Positions 25,764 to 34,887 are shown, numbered from the stretch's first letter. The stretch is DNA of 64,000 bases from Bacillus methanolicus (GCF_008764295.1 NZ_VTQX01000008.1:1-64000); one strand, 5' to 3'. Notes: generated by a model from the sequence alone, not told the origin. A program made the numbers and translations.

Positions 25764-26957
25764 TTACCCTACCTCTGTTCCCCACTTTTTCTCGTCCTGG
25801 ACGAAGAGAATGCCTAGCTCGTGGTGGTCACCTTCGTATAGTGCCCGTTGGACGAAGCGTATTTGCTCTTGTGCATCAAGTACTTCCAGTTTGCAATGGG
25901 CACGATTTCGCTGCAAGGCCGTGTAGAATCCTGTCTCATCGTGAACGAGACTTCCATTCACTTTGAGCACAAGTTCACCGACCTGCAGCCCCATTTTACT
26001 TGCAGGCGATTCGGGGAGAATACCTAATATCATCAAGCCATTGTTACGTTTGGAAAAATAAAACGGCAAACTATCGTCGGTTATGCGATGTCTTAAGGCA
26101 ATAAATTCCCTTCCTAGGATAGCTAACGACACCGTAACGATCGCTAAAATTGGGAGCCAATAGCTTCCGATTGCCATGAGAACCAAGAGAAGGCCTAAAG
26201 CTATCACTTTTTTCCCGACAGCTTGGACAGCTTTTATCGGGAGAATGCCCTGGATCCGTTGATGAAATCCTATTGTAAATGGAACGAGGAGCAATGAAAA
26301 GCTTTCTGATCCGATTGAAAAAACTGGCCACCATTCGAATTGGGCTTGTAAAGATGAGCCCGGGATTATCAAAAAGACAGGAATCATCCACAAACGCTTG
26401 ACTTCATGTATTCCAACACGCTGTCCTCTTTTGCTAATGGTAAGCTTAGGAGAGGTTCCTTTTTTGCCGTTCATGAATATCAAGATGCCCTCACCAATGA
26501 CAAGAAGCGCCAAAAGAATGGCGATAGACGGATAAATTTTCTCCTCTAATTGGAGAAACGCATTCTGAAACAGTGGTACTGACCACTTTTCTCCCCCTGC
26601 AAAAATGGTGAGGAAGAAAGCAAAACCAATCGTAAAGACAGGTGATAATAGTCGAGGATTCATGGCAATGCTTAATACCAAAGTAAGAAGTGCCACAAAA
26701 ATAATCGTTGCAAATGGAATCGCTAATCCAACCCCAATCATGACGACAGAAATTCCAAGTCCAATGACGATTCCTAATGGTAGGAGCTGTCTCAGCTCAA
26801 AATAGGCATTCTCCGCTCTAACACTGAAGTTTTTTCGTTCTCTTTTAACTCGTGATACACCCAATACGGCTGCTAAAAAGAAACTGTAATAAAAAATCGG
26901 ATGGAGAAAAAGTTTAAATGTACCCTTTAAAAATTCCATGAGCCAATCTAGTCCCAC
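25764..26957 (-). CDS. minJ: MinJ-like PDZ-domain topology protein
   Basis: About 397 residues, the same length as B. subtilis MinJ (YvjD). Six to eight membrane helices are followed by a C-terminal cytoplasmic PDZ domain (about 290-385, with GILPESPASKMGLQVGELVLKVNG). MinJ bridges DivIVA and MinD at cell poles and septa. GTG 26957 lies 5 nt behind AGGTGG; an alternative GTG 26966 has poor spacing. Its stop codon touches the Tn7-like transposon end, so the last codons are the likely attachment site, while the protein itself is kept whole. In B. subtilis it lies near ctpB and ftsEX, as here. Confidence 0.88.
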   Translation of the reverse strand: MGLDWLMEFLKGTFKLFLHPIFYYSFFLAAVLGVSRVKRERKNFSVRAENAYFELRQLLPLGIVIGLGISVVMIGVGLAIPFATIIFVALLTLVLSIAMNPRLLSPVFTIGFAFFLTIFAGGEKWSVPLFQNAFLQLEEKIYPSIAILLALLVIGEGILIFMNGKKGTSPKLTISKRGQRVGIHEVKRLWMIPVFLIIPGSSLQAQFEWWPVFSIGSESFSLLLVPFTIGFHQRIQGILPIKAVQAVGKKVIALGLLLVLMAIGSYWLPILAIVTVSLAILGREFIALRHRITDDSLPFYFSKRNNGLMILGILPESPASKMGLQVGELVLKVNGSLVHDETGFYTALQRNRAHCKLEVLDAQEQIRFVQRALYEGDHHELGILFVQDEKKWGTEVG

Positions 26958-27128
26958 ATCTGCCACCTACCTTTGTTCTAAATCTATTAAAATGATCCAT
27001 TCATCTACTATAATGTAAAATGAGTTTCAACTTTTATTTTACCAAATGTTAGGGAGATAAGGCACCTGTTATATGAGGAAAGCAGCGATTTTTTAAAAGT
27101 GAGAGCATTCTACATTAAAAACAGGCAA

Positions 27129-27160
27129 TAAAAAACCCTTAAAGGAGGTTCCTTCAAGGG
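27129..27160 (-). terminator. Terminator at the end of the pilus region
   Basis: CCCTT...AAGGG stem with an inner GGA/TCC pair and TTTTTT on the minus strand, just after the stop at 27164. Confidence 0.8.
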
Positions 27161-27163
27161 AAG

Positions 27164-27889
27164 TTATTGATATTGTTTTAACTGTTGAAAATAGGCATCT
27201 TCATGGACAAGATCTGCTTCTCCATTCCAATCAAGATAAAGCTTTGCGACTGTGAAGACGAAGACGGGAAGCAAAAACATATTCAAGACCATTAATGCCC
27301 AGTTTGTAATGGCCATCAGCCCCGTTAAACCAATCGCTAAATAGGTTAATAAAAATGAAGCAAGAAAATCAACCGCAGCAAAAAGAAGTAGCAGTCCGCA
27401 AATATTCATAAAATGCTCTTTCCCAAACGCAATAGATTTTTTCAAAACTCCCTTTAAAGAGTCATCCTCTGTCACTTTCACAAATGGCATTCCCATCGAA
27501 AAGATTAACAAGACGAGCCCAGGAATAATTAATAGAAAAAAACCGATCGTCGTTAAGATAGACACAGGAATACTAATTACATATAAAAAGAAAGAATATC
27601 GCAGCATATCAACATATATTTTTCCTGTATTCACCTTTTGCGTTCTTGTCTCTTGGACTACTAAACTAATCAGTGGGATTAAAATTAAAAAAAGACTCAT
27701 GATCATAAAAATGCCTTGAAACAAATTACTCCAAAGGGGGATATTAAAAAAAGCAAGCGGAAGAGAAACAAAATTCACGACAATCGTATAAATAAGTTGA
27801 ATCGGTAAAATAATCGTCAATCCTATTAATAGGACGCGCCAAAAATTCCTTTTATAAATCGCTAAAGCTTCCTTAATTGATGCTAGCAT
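27164..27889 (-). CDS. Polytopic membrane protein of unknown function
   Basis: About 241 residues with six hydrophobic segments (for example VLLIGLTIILPIQLIYTIVV and GFFLLIIPGLVLLIFSM). The hydrophobic pattern, with a GFFLLIIPGLVL loop, is like the glycerophosphodiester phosphodiesterase membrane-domain and related DUF families of Firmicutes, but I cannot assign it. ATG 27889 follows GGAGG at 7 nt; it comes 11 bp after the gene before it, so the two form an operon. Its place at the tail of the Tad locus suggests, but does not show, an envelope role. Confidence 0.65.
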   Translation of the reverse strand: MLASIKEALAIYKRNFWRVLLIGLTIILPIQLIYTIVVNFVSLPLAFFNIPLWSNLFQGIFMIMSLFLILIPLISLVVQETRTQKVNTGKIYVDMLRYSFFLYVISIPVSILTTIGFFLLIIPGLVLLIFSMGMPFVKVTEDDSLKGVLKKSIAFGKEHFMNICGLLLLFAAVDFLASFLLTYLAIGLTGLMAITNWALMVLNMFLLPVFVFTVAKLYLDWNGEADLVHEDAYFQQLKQYQ

Positions 27890-27900
27890 TTCGTATCCTC

Positions 27901-28686
27901 CTACCTTGGGTTTCGAAGCTGTTTCCATACTTGTTCAGCATTTTCGTGCTTTTCAAGAGGAAGATCTTTCCCAAGTACCATTTTTCCTGTCTCTTCTGCT
28001 TCTCTAATATTTTCTGGTGTGTTTTTCATCATGTTTTTTTGATATTTTTTTAAGTTTAGATATAAACCTAAACCAATAGACCATTTATTCGAAGAAACAT
28101 AATTCCAAATGATCTCTCTTTCTTTTTCTGTACGTAATTGAATTTCATTTTGTCGATAAGCAGCTCGCGATAGATCAACAATACACTGTCTCATATCAAT
28201 TTGATCCTGCTCTGTAGCAAGCTCTTCATGATTAGTTCGATCCCAAATCTCAGTCGCCTTTTGCACAGTCATCTCGATATTGGACTGCTCCTCTAAAATC
28301 CTCTCCGCTGTCATTACATATGAATTGTATGAACTATTTAAATCTGTTGGTAATTTTTTCTTTAGATCTTTCAATATGTTTAATAATTGCTCATAATTTT
28401 TTCTTTTATCAGATTTCACCCACTTGCCACCCACAGCAATAAGAGATTCAATTGAAATATTGTAGTTATTAAAAATTAGAGCTTCTCTTTTTATCTCATG
28501 GAAATACGGGACAGTACCATCCTCTTTCATGATCAGTTGTTCCTTGGCAGGCGCAAACGTAAAATAATAATAATATTCACCATTGACTTGAAATTTTGAT
28601 GGAAAGACGTCTGGCTTTTCATTTTGTTTATAAAAATTTTTTAGAGATGTACGAATATGTTCTGGAATATTCCCCATATTAAGCAT
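27901..28686 (-). CDS. Unknown soluble protein at the end of the Tad locus
   Basis: About 261 residues, no signal peptide or membrane segment, mostly helical and charged. I do not recognise a family. It begins LNMGNIPEHIRTSLKNFYKQ after the ATG at 28686 (8 nt behind GGAGG) and has an aromatic stretch, GEYYYYFTFAPAKE. It is linked to the membrane protein gene downstream by an 11-bp gap and is 138 bp from the repeat-protein gene upstream. Confidence 0.6.
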   Translation of the reverse strand: MLNMGNIPEHIRTSLKNFYKQNEKPDVFPSKFQVNGEYYYYFTFAPAKEQLIMKEDGTVPYFHEIKREALIFNNYNISIESLIAVGGKWVKSDKRKNYEQLLNILKDLKKKLPTDLNSSYNSYVMTAERILEEQSNIEMTVQKATEIWDRTNHEELATEQDQIDMRQCIVDLSRAAYRQNEIQLRTEKEREIIWNYVSSNKWSIGLGLYLNLKKYQKNMMKNTPENIREAEETGKMVLGKDLPLEKHENAEQVWKQLRNPR

Positions 28687-28824
28687 GTTTGTTGCCTCCA
28701 TTAAAAACTTCTATTCTTTGAATGTCTTATCATTTTTCTTTCAGTGGAGGATTTCTCAATCCCCCACCTATTTGTACTCATAAACCAAGCATAACAAACC
28801 TGCTTTTAGATAGTAAGCATCCTA

Positions 28825-30144
28825 TTACCCAAACCAGCCTGCAATTTTCTTAAACCCAGATTTCACGACATCTACTCCGCCTTTTACAACATTACCTACT
28901 GCTTTTGCAGTATTAGCAATACCATTTCCTACTGCTTTGACAGCTTTAACAACTGTATCCTTATGTTTCACAATCTTTGCTCCTGCCCAAAGTACTCCAC
29001 CAGCAATCGCAACGCCTGCCGCAATTGGCGCTCCAACTCCTGTTGCAGATAAGACGACTGCCCCAGACATGAGGGTTTCGCCAAGACTAGCAAAACCGTC
29101 TACAGTATCTCCATTGGCAAAATTCATGATCGTTTCTGCTCCTGAAATACCCGTACTAATTGCAGCCATCCACGGGGCAGCTTTTCCTGCAATACCTGTC
29201 CCCATATCAAAAGGCTTTGTTATTTTTGAGAAAAATGAACCTGAACCAAGAGCTGCACCGCTAAAGCTGCCACCTGTAGTTGTTGCAGTATTCCAAATGG
29301 ATTTAATATCCGTCCAAGAGTTAAAAAACCCGCTTATGTGCTTAGCGTTGTCTACTCCTGACCATATATCTAATCCTAACTTACCAAGGCCCCCGTATAA
29401 TGTGTTCCCATCAAACATATTTCCTAGCTGATTTTTTATGAGACTCTTCGCTACACTTTTACTTAAATTCTCCTCATAGCGATTCCAATCAATATCAATT
29501 AAAGTATGTTTATCGAGTCCCTTTATAGCTGGAAAGATCATGCTGTTCGTGATAAATTTAAGCCCTTGGTATGCCGGATCATCACTAAATGGATACTTTT
29601 TCGTACCCTCGGAGCTTGAATCCCCTTGATTCTGATCCGTTTCACCACTACCGGTTGTTGGAGCATTCGTGTCATAAGATGGATTTTCTATAGTAGATGG
29701 ATTCGTTGTGGATGGTGTGGGATTTCTGTTTTGGCCGTCAGGGTTTGTTCCAGGCGTTCCCTCTGTGAAATTTCCTGGCGTTGTTTGACCCGGAGTGTAT
29801 TGCCCCGGTGTCGCTCCTTCACCTGGCACGAAATCGCCTGGATTAAACTCACCTGGACTAAAGGTTCCTGGTTGAAAATCGCCCGGAGCAAATTCTCCTG
29901 GGCTAAATTCTCCTGGTTGAAAATCACCTGGGGTAAACTCGCCTGGCGAGAAATTACCGGGAGTAAAATTCCCAGGGGTAAAATTTCCGGGTGTAAAGTT
30001 ACCCGGAGAGAAGTTTCCAGGTTTAAAATTCCCTTCGGCAAATGTAATAATAGGAAAGAAACTCATAAAAACAACCATAACTGCCATAAACACAGCAGTA
30101 ATTCTGTTTATCCAAACTTTTGTCTTTCTTTTCATCCGCTCCAT
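28825..30144 (-). CDS. Secreted protein with xFxPG pentapeptide repeats
   Basis: 439 residues. A signal peptide (about 11-37, ending PIITFAEG) is followed by about 17 tandem five-residue repeats of the form [NED]F[STQ]PG (residues 39-129), the last few degenerate. A Pro/Thr/Ser-rich linker and a unique domain (about 180-310) follow. The tail has a hydrophobic Gly/Ala-rich segment (GVGAPIAAGVAIAGGVLWAG) and a Lys-rich amphipathic region ending in KKIAGWFG. The repeat resembles elastic or surface-exposed low-complexity proteins by composition, not by known family. It is in the Tad locus, 33 bp after the TadG-like gene, so a secreted partner of the pilus is likely. The start could be ATG 30144 or 30135. 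Confidence 0.7.
   Translation of the reverse strand: MERMKRKTKVWINRITAVFMAVMVVFMSFFPIITFAEGNFKPGNFSPGNFTPGNFTPGNFTPGNFSPGEFTPGDFQPGEFSPGEFAPGDFQPGTFSPGEFNPGDFVPGEGATPGQYTPGQTTPGNFTEGTPGTNPDGQNRNPTPSTTNPSTIENPSYDTNAPTTGSGETDQNQGDSSSEGTKKYPFSDDPAYQGLKFITNSMIFPAIKGLDKHTLIDIDWNRYEENLSKSVAKSLIKNQLGNMFDGNTLYGGLGKLGLDIWSGVDNAKHISGFFNSWTDIKSIWNTATTTGGSFSGAALGSGSFFSKITKPFDMGTGIAGKAAPWMAAISTGISGAETIMNFANGDTVDGFASLGETLMSGAVVLSATGVGAPIAAGVAIAGGVLWAGAKIVKHKDTVVKAVKAVGNGIANTAKAVGNVVKGGVDVVKSGFKKIAGWFG
29758..30030 (-). repeat. 15-bp coding tandem repeat (xFxPG units)
   Basis: About 18 units of 15 bp, each coding a five-residue xFxPG unit. Codons vary between units (for example CCTGG, CCCGG, CCAGG), so the repeat is not a recent exact expansion; amino-acid sequence is better kept than DNA. 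Confidence 0.8.
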
Positions 30145-30177
30145 CCACTCCTTTCTTAGAAAGCTATGATTGAACTC

Positions 30178-30831
30178 TTACCATCCAGATACCTCAATAA
30201 ACGAAATAACCGGACCTTTTCCCCTCTGCGGAATATCGCTTTCTCCGCCAAACTGAATGCCATCATGATTAACAGCTTCAAATTTTGTTTTCGCTATTAC
30301 TTCAATACGGTTTTCATCATATAAGAAGTTCCAGTCAAAATCGGTCACCTCACCAGAGTTCTCTGCAATCGTATTTCTTATCACGGATGGAATAGAATAT
30401 TTTGCAGAATCTATTGCAGCAGAAATTTTAGCTGGCAAATCCTCATCATCTGGAATTTCCTTGCTTAAGACATCATTGACCGCTTTAATATAAGCCTCAT
30501 TATTTGAAAGCCATGGATTGGAAGCTTTAATCGCAGACTCTTTGTCACGCACCTTATCAATGAGCGGCTCGTATTTGAAAATTTCAACACCATCTTCATC
30601 AATGCCAATCAGCACTTTTTTTTCATGATGTTTCACAACGCTATCAATTTTTTCATACACAACGCTCGTTGCTGCTATACTGGCATGCTCTGCCGCAATC
30701 GACGCCTGCTCTTTCTTTGTAAAAACCATGGCAATATTAAGCACTAGAATTAACATGATCCCCACAATCGCAAAACTGAAAATCGTTAAAATAACGCCAC
30801 TGCCCCGTTCATTGTCCAAGTACTTCTTCAT
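30178..30831 (-). CDS. TadG-like pilus-locus membrane protein
   Basis: 217 residues. The N-terminus has a pilin-like start, NERGSGVILTIFSFAIVGIM, i.e. a short polar leader then one membrane helix. The remaining extracytoplasmic part begins with AAEHASIAATSVVYEK, as in TadG/TadF minor pilins. It overlaps the TadE-like gene by 4 bp (ATGA). It probably sits in the pilus base or tip. Identity within the TadE/F/G group is by position and N-terminus only. Confidence 0.7.
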   Translation of the reverse strand: MKKYLDNERGSGVILTIFSFAIVGIMLILVLNIAMVFTKKEQASIAAEHASIAATSVVYEKIDSVVKHHEKKVLIGIDEDGVEIFKYEPLIDKVRDKESAIKASNPWLSNNEAYIKAVNDVLSKEIPDDEDLPAKISAAIDSAKYSIPSVIRNTIAENSGEVTDFDWNFLYDENRIEVIAKTKFEAVNHDGIQFGGESDIPQRGKGPVISFIEVSGW

Positions 30832-31220
30832 TCAATTACCCTTCCTGAAGCAGAATGAGTCAGTTCCACGGACGCAACATTTCTCCACTCTTTTGGAACA
30901 AAAACAAGTCCATGTTTCAATTTTACTTCTGCGGTAAACTCTTTACCTGAATGTGGGGGAACATGAAACTGTTCAAATGTCATAATATCACTGTGCCCAA
31001 TTATATTCTCCGCCACCTCTTTTGCTTCGAATTCATTTTTGGTTACAGCGTATATTTTCGCTGCTTCATTAACTGCTGATTGAGCTTGCATAATTGTAAT
31101 GCCTGAAGCAACAGCCTGCCAAAGTAATAGCATAAAGAAAAGGTAATAGGGCATCACCATGATAAATTCTAATGTTGCAGACCCTTTTTCCTCCTGAATT
31201 TTCTTTCGTAACTGGAGCAT
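30828..31220 (-). CDS. tadE: TadE-like minor pilin
   Basis: About 130 residues. EEKGSATLEFIMVMPYYLFFML is a typical TadE start: Gly before the cleavage, Glu in the helix (LEF), then the membrane segment with PYYLF. The rest is a small extracytoplasmic domain. ATG 31220 follows GGGGTGGAAG; the longer reading from 31241 lacks a site. Translation is coupled to the TadG-like gene by ATGA overlap. Confidence 0.8.
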   Translation of the reverse strand: MLQLRKKIQEEKGSATLEFIMVMPYYLFFMLLLWQAVASGITIMQAQSAVNEAAKIYAVTKNEFEAKEVAENIIGHSDIMTFEQFHVPPHSGKEFTAEVKLKHGLVFVPKEWRNVASVELTHSASGRVIE

Positions 31221-31271
31221 TCTTCCACCCCTTAATTTCAACGCCTTTTCTCTCTTTGAAAAAGTACAAAC

Positions 31272-32663
31272 CTATTGATCGGTATTTTCTACATTGTTTC
31301 TATATATTTCATTAATCTCTTTTTCTGCATCCTCGAAATTTTTCTCAGCTAATGCACGTAAGTCCTCACGTATTTGATCACCGATTTCTATTCCTGTACT
31401 AAATCTTTGATCTACTTTTTCAATCAACTGCTGATATGCATCTCTGCTTATATGGCCTTCATCCCGCAATTTAATTAATGGCTTTGAAAAATTTAAGTTT
31501 TCACGACGGTTCGCTTCCATCCATTCAATATGGTAGGCTGGGATATTCTTTAAAAATTGATCCAATCTGTTCGAATTGGCTGTATTGATGGATTTTTCCT
31601 TCCATTCTTTCCACTTGTCAGCGACGTCCTTCGCCTTTTGGAGCTGTTGTTTTAACTCCTCCGCATTTCTTGCATTCTCGTAAATTCCCTTAGCTGCTTC
31701 AGCCACTTCCTTTAGTTGCTGCTGTCCTTTTGAATCGACATCAAATCCGATGACGTTAACAATAGGCTGAATATTTGATCCCGCAAGCTCTTTTGCTTTA
31801 GCGATTGGATCCCCATTACAGGTTTCGATCCCGTCGCTAACCAAATAAATAATATTTGTATTGCTTTCACTGTTATACTGAGATAAATCATTTTTTGCTT
31901 GCTCAATCGCATCTGCCAACGGTGTCCAACCGGCAGGATTAACCCCGCTCAATGCTTGTTGAAGAGCGTTTTGTTCATATGCTTGCATATCATATATAAG
32001 TTCATTGCTGCTGCAGGAAAGCTCTTTATCCTTCTCTTTCTCTGTTCCCTTATGTCCGTAAACGCGGAGTGCGATGTTTGCTCCTTCAGGTAGCGAAGCA
32101 GCAAATTCTGTAATGGAGTCTTTAGCGATATCCATCATTGTTTTCCCATCCATTTCATTCCCCATACTGCCACTTGCATCAAGAATGATTTGTACATTCA
32201 GTTGCTCTTTAAAATGAAAACGCTCATCTTCGAGCTCTGGACTTCCGAACGATTCAATCTTTACTTCATCAAGGGCATCGGCAGGATTAGGGTAGTCCTC
32301 ATGAAGAAGGGAAAGCGTTTTGCGCCAATATAATTCAATTTCTTCCTCTGTTGGTTCTTCACCAATTTTTGGTAGCTCCCTAAATAAACTAACAACTTCC
32401 TCCTGTTCTTCCGTTGGCAAATCAGCATATAGTTTTCCAGCATACAGCCCTGGTTCAGCGTTGATATATTCCTCGGCAGTTGTGGATGGTTCAGGAAGTT
32501 CAGCAATAAGTTCCTGTATACTAACAGCTTGCCCTTCCGTTTTTTCTTGTTGCACTTCATCACCATTCTCCGGTGCATCTGATTCTTTTTTCTCACTGCA
32601 AGCAGCTAGAACATTGATTCCCAAAAGAAGAATAATGGCTAATACATAGCTTTTTATTTGCAT
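31272..32663 (-). CDS. VWA-domain lipoprotein of the Tad locus
   Basis: About 463 residues. Lipoprotein signal with lipobox LAAC (Cys about 22), acidic linker, then a von Willebrand A domain (about 145-330) with a complete MIDAS motif DASGSMGNEMDG and the matching NPAGWTPLADA and VSDGIETC loops, and a charged helical tail (about 340-463). VWA domains bind metal and mediate protein contact. Gram-positive Tad loci often carry such an adhesin-like protein. ATG 32663 is preferred over 32708 because it begins the signal peptide; GAGGAG lies 12 nt upstream. It is the only known lipoprotein in the pilus cluster. Confidence 0.85.
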   Translation of the reverse strand: MQIKSYVLAIILLLGINVLAACSEKKESDAPENGDEVQQEKTEGQAVSIQELIAELPEPSTTAEEYINAEPGLYAGKLYADLPTEEQEEVVSLFRELPKIGEEPTEEEIELYWRKTLSLLHEDYPNPADALDEVKIESFGSPELEDERFHFKEQLNVQIILDASGSMGNEMDGKTMMDIAKDSITEFAASLPEGANIALRVYGHKGTEKEKDKELSCSSNELIYDMQAYEQNALQQALSGVNPAGWTPLADAIEQAKNDLSQYNSESNTNIIYLVSDGIETCNGDPIAKAKELAGSNIQPIVNVIGFDVDSKGQQQLKEVAEAAKGIYENARNAEELKQQLQKAKDVADKWKEWKEKSINTANSNRLDQFLKNIPAYHIEWMEANRRENLNFSKPLIKLRDEGHISRDAYQQLIEKVDQRFSTGIEIGDQIREDLRALAEKNFEDAEKEINEIYRNNVENTDQ

Positions 32664-32762
32664 AAAAAATGTACACTCCTCAAAAAATGATAGTGGCAAT
32701 TGAACCATTCAATTACCACCACCTTAGGTGTCTACTAAATAATATGTACTTCAAGTACATCT

Positions 32763-32966
32763 TTACAGGCTGTTTTGGACCTTCTCAATAATTTTATCAA
32801 CAAGACCCTTTAGACCATCGCCATCTTTAAATGCAGCCCCCAGTAATGCAGCAATTGTGACAACAACTGCAGCAACTGCAACCCACTCAAGTGTTTGTGC
32901 ACCTCTTTCATTTTGAAGAAGCCCTTTGCACTTCACATACATTTCAATACATTTCTTTTTGAACAT
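32763..32966 (-). CDS. flp: Flp-type major pilin
   Basis: 67 residues, the size of Flp pilins. The leader ends NERG and the mature part starts AQTLEWVAVAAVVVTIAALLG with Glu at +5, as in class III type IV pilins cleaved after Gly. A short C-terminal region follows (GLVDKIIEKVQNSL). ATG 32966 follows AAAGGAGG; a reading from 32987 overlaps that site. It is the likely main subunit of the pilus. No prepilin peptidase gene is in the window, so a host peptidase such as ComC is probably used. Confidence 0.88.
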   Translation of the reverse strand: MFKKKCIEMYVKCKGLLQNERGAQTLEWVAVAAVVVTIAALLGAAFKDGDGLKGLVDKIIEKVQNSL

Positions 32967-33020
32967 TTGCCTTTCACCTCCTTTCAAGTGGATTCTCTTA
33001 CTCTTTTATTCTGTTAATTT

Positions 33021-33956
33021 TTACTTAAACATGTTTAGTAAACTGTCATCACCAGTGAACATATTTAAAATAAGCAGGCCACCGATCAAAATCATCACGG
33101 TCGGCATGACAATAAATGATGTAATCATGGTGATTTTCGGAGAGGCCTTTGCCGCCATTTCCTTAATTTTCTCTTTCTTCATTTGCCGCATCTCGTTTGC
33201 TTGTATTTTGAATGTTGTAGCGACTGGAACTCCCAGCTTAGAGCCCTGAATTAATGATTTAATTAATGACTGAAAAGCGAGGTTATCATTTCGCTCTAGC
33301 ATCCTCCTATACGCCTGCTCCCTCGGAACTCCAAGGTCGATTTCTTGATTAAACCTTGAAAATTCTTCACCTATTGGTCCTCGAAAATATGGAACAATTT
33401 CTCTTAATGCTTGATCCAAACCAAGGCCGGCTTGAAGCGTGACACTGACCGTATCAAGGAAGTCTGGTAAAGAGAAACCAAGCTCATCCTGCCTTTTTGT
33501 CGCTTTTCCCTTCAGCCAAAAAATCGTTGCAAAATAACCAATCAGAGGCAAGAAAAGAATTAAAAATTGCGCGAATGGGAAGCCAATAATCATTAACAAT
33601 ACTCCCATTACAAAGCCTACAAGCATCATAAATATTTTTAACCCCTGAAAACGTTCAACCGTTAAAGCGTATGGATACCCTGCTTGTATCAACCATCTTT
33701 CTACTTCATGAGATTCACTGAAAAAGTTAATTCTATTTCCTAATGCAGAAAAATCATCGGCATAATAAAAGGTCTTTTCTAAAATTTTTTCTTTTCTCGT
33801 TTTCCCGCTCTTCATATCAAAGCGGTTGACCATCACATTTTCATGAACATGCTGTTTTAATTCTTGTTTTTCAGTCAAGTAATCATAGAAATACTTGAGG
33901 CCGGCTGCTAGTAGAAAAAAACTAATGACCACACTTATTAAAATCATTCCATCCAT
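33021..33956 (-). CDS. tadC: TadC-like pilus inner-membrane protein
   Basis: 311 residues. N-terminal helix, cytoplasmic loop, then membrane helices around a T2SS F-type domain (about 150-305) with GFSLPDFLDTVSVTLQAGLGLDQALRE and SLIQGSKLGVPVATTFKIQ. The GxxLDQAL and LG(V)P features are typical of TadC. It is 4 bp from TadB and likely forms the membrane platform with it. Confidence 0.87.
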   Translation of the reverse strand: MDGMILISVVISFFLLAAGLKYFYDYLTEKQELKQHVHENVMVNRFDMKSGKTRKEKILEKTFYYADDFSALGNRINFFSESHEVERWLIQAGYPYALTVERFQGLKIFMMLVGFVMGVLLMIIGFPFAQFLILFLPLIGYFATIFWLKGKATKRQDELGFSLPDFLDTVSVTLQAGLGLDQALREIVPYFRGPIGEEFSRFNQEIDLGVPREQAYRRMLERNDNLAFQSLIKSLIQGSKLGVPVATTFKIQANEMRQMKKEKIKEMAAKASPKITMITSFIVMPTVMILIGGLLILNMFTGDDSLLNMFK

Positions 33957-33960
33957 ATCA

Positions 33961-34887
33961 TTACACCCTTATATCCGTTACTTTCTTTACTAAAAAGAAA
34001 GATAATAACGTCCCAATCACAAATAAACCGAGAAGAATAATACCAATTCCTGAAAACAGCGGATCTAAAAACCCGTCTACTAGATTATTCATAATGAGCA
34101 ATAAAAATATTGGTAAAACAGGTACGATATAAGCGATATATCGCTGCTCAGCAGTCATCGTTTTGATCTCTTGCAAAAGCAGTTTTCTTTCTTCCAATGT
34201 TTGCCCCATTTCATCTAGAACCGCATGCATATTTCCACCCGCCTGCTTTTGAATCAAGAGCGAGGCAATAAATAGTTTAAACTCTCTGGATGGAATTCTT
34301 TTTTCTAAATTTTTTAACGCCCGATTAAAATCAACACCAAGTTGAAGTTCTCCGTATAATCTTCGGAATTCGTCTTTTGCTGGTTCATTTAATTCTTGAG
34401 CGCAAATTCCGATTCCTTGTGTTAACGTCATGCCGGATCGAGTAGAATTGGCAAGAATCCGACAAATTTCCGGCAATTGCTCATTCATTCTCTCTTGGAA
34501 TTTATTTTTTCGAATCAAAAACAGGCCCCTTCTTACCATTTCCATTAGAACGATTGAAATAATAAGATTAATGGGAAATTTGATGGAGAAGAAACTGTTG
34601 AGCAATAGGGCGGTTACACTGACACCTAAAAGTAAGATTCCATAAAATTCTGACGGCATCAATTGGATATTAGCCCGTTTTAACTGGAGATTCGTTTTCT
34701 TCCCATACTTGGTTTCATCGAACTTATCACCTAGAATCAAAATAAAACTTTTTCTCGTATTCCTACTGCCAAACCACTTGCTTACTCTGTTTCCCCATTC
34801 TTTTTTAGAAGCACGATAACCTAAGAGATTGTAGGCGCTCCATAACGCAAATAGAACCGCTAAACTATAAAGAATAGATATAATCAC
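33961..34887 (-). CDS. tadB: TadB-like pilus inner-membrane protein
   Basis: 308 residues, T2SS F-type domain (about 125-285) with EQLPEICRILANSTRSGMTL and ASLLIQKQAGGNMHAVLDEM, flanked by membrane helices. It overlaps the end of the CpaF gene by 23 bp, so they are co-translated. Order cpaF-tadB-tadC is the standard Tad order. Confidence 0.88.
   Translation of the reverse strand: MIISILYSLAVLFALWSAYNLLGYRASKKEWGNRVSKWFGSRNTRKSFILILGDKFDETKYGKKTNLQLKRANIQLMPSEFYGILLLGVSVTALLLNSFFSIKFPINLIISIVLMEMVRRGLFLIRKNKFQERMNEQLPEICRILANSTRSGMTLTQGIGICAQELNEPAKDEFRRLYGELQLGVDFNRALKNLEKRIPSREFKLFIASLLIQKQAGGNMHAVLDEMGQTLEERKLLLQEIKTMTAEQRYIAYIVPVLPIFLLLIMNNLVDGFLDPLFSGIGIILLGLFVIGTLLSFFLVKKVTDIRV

Noticed and set aside
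29626-30159. Plus-strand open frame of 177 residues opposite the xFxPG gene
   Set aside because: It is the mirror of the repeat region in the real gene, rich in Arg, Trp and Ser, without a start signal.
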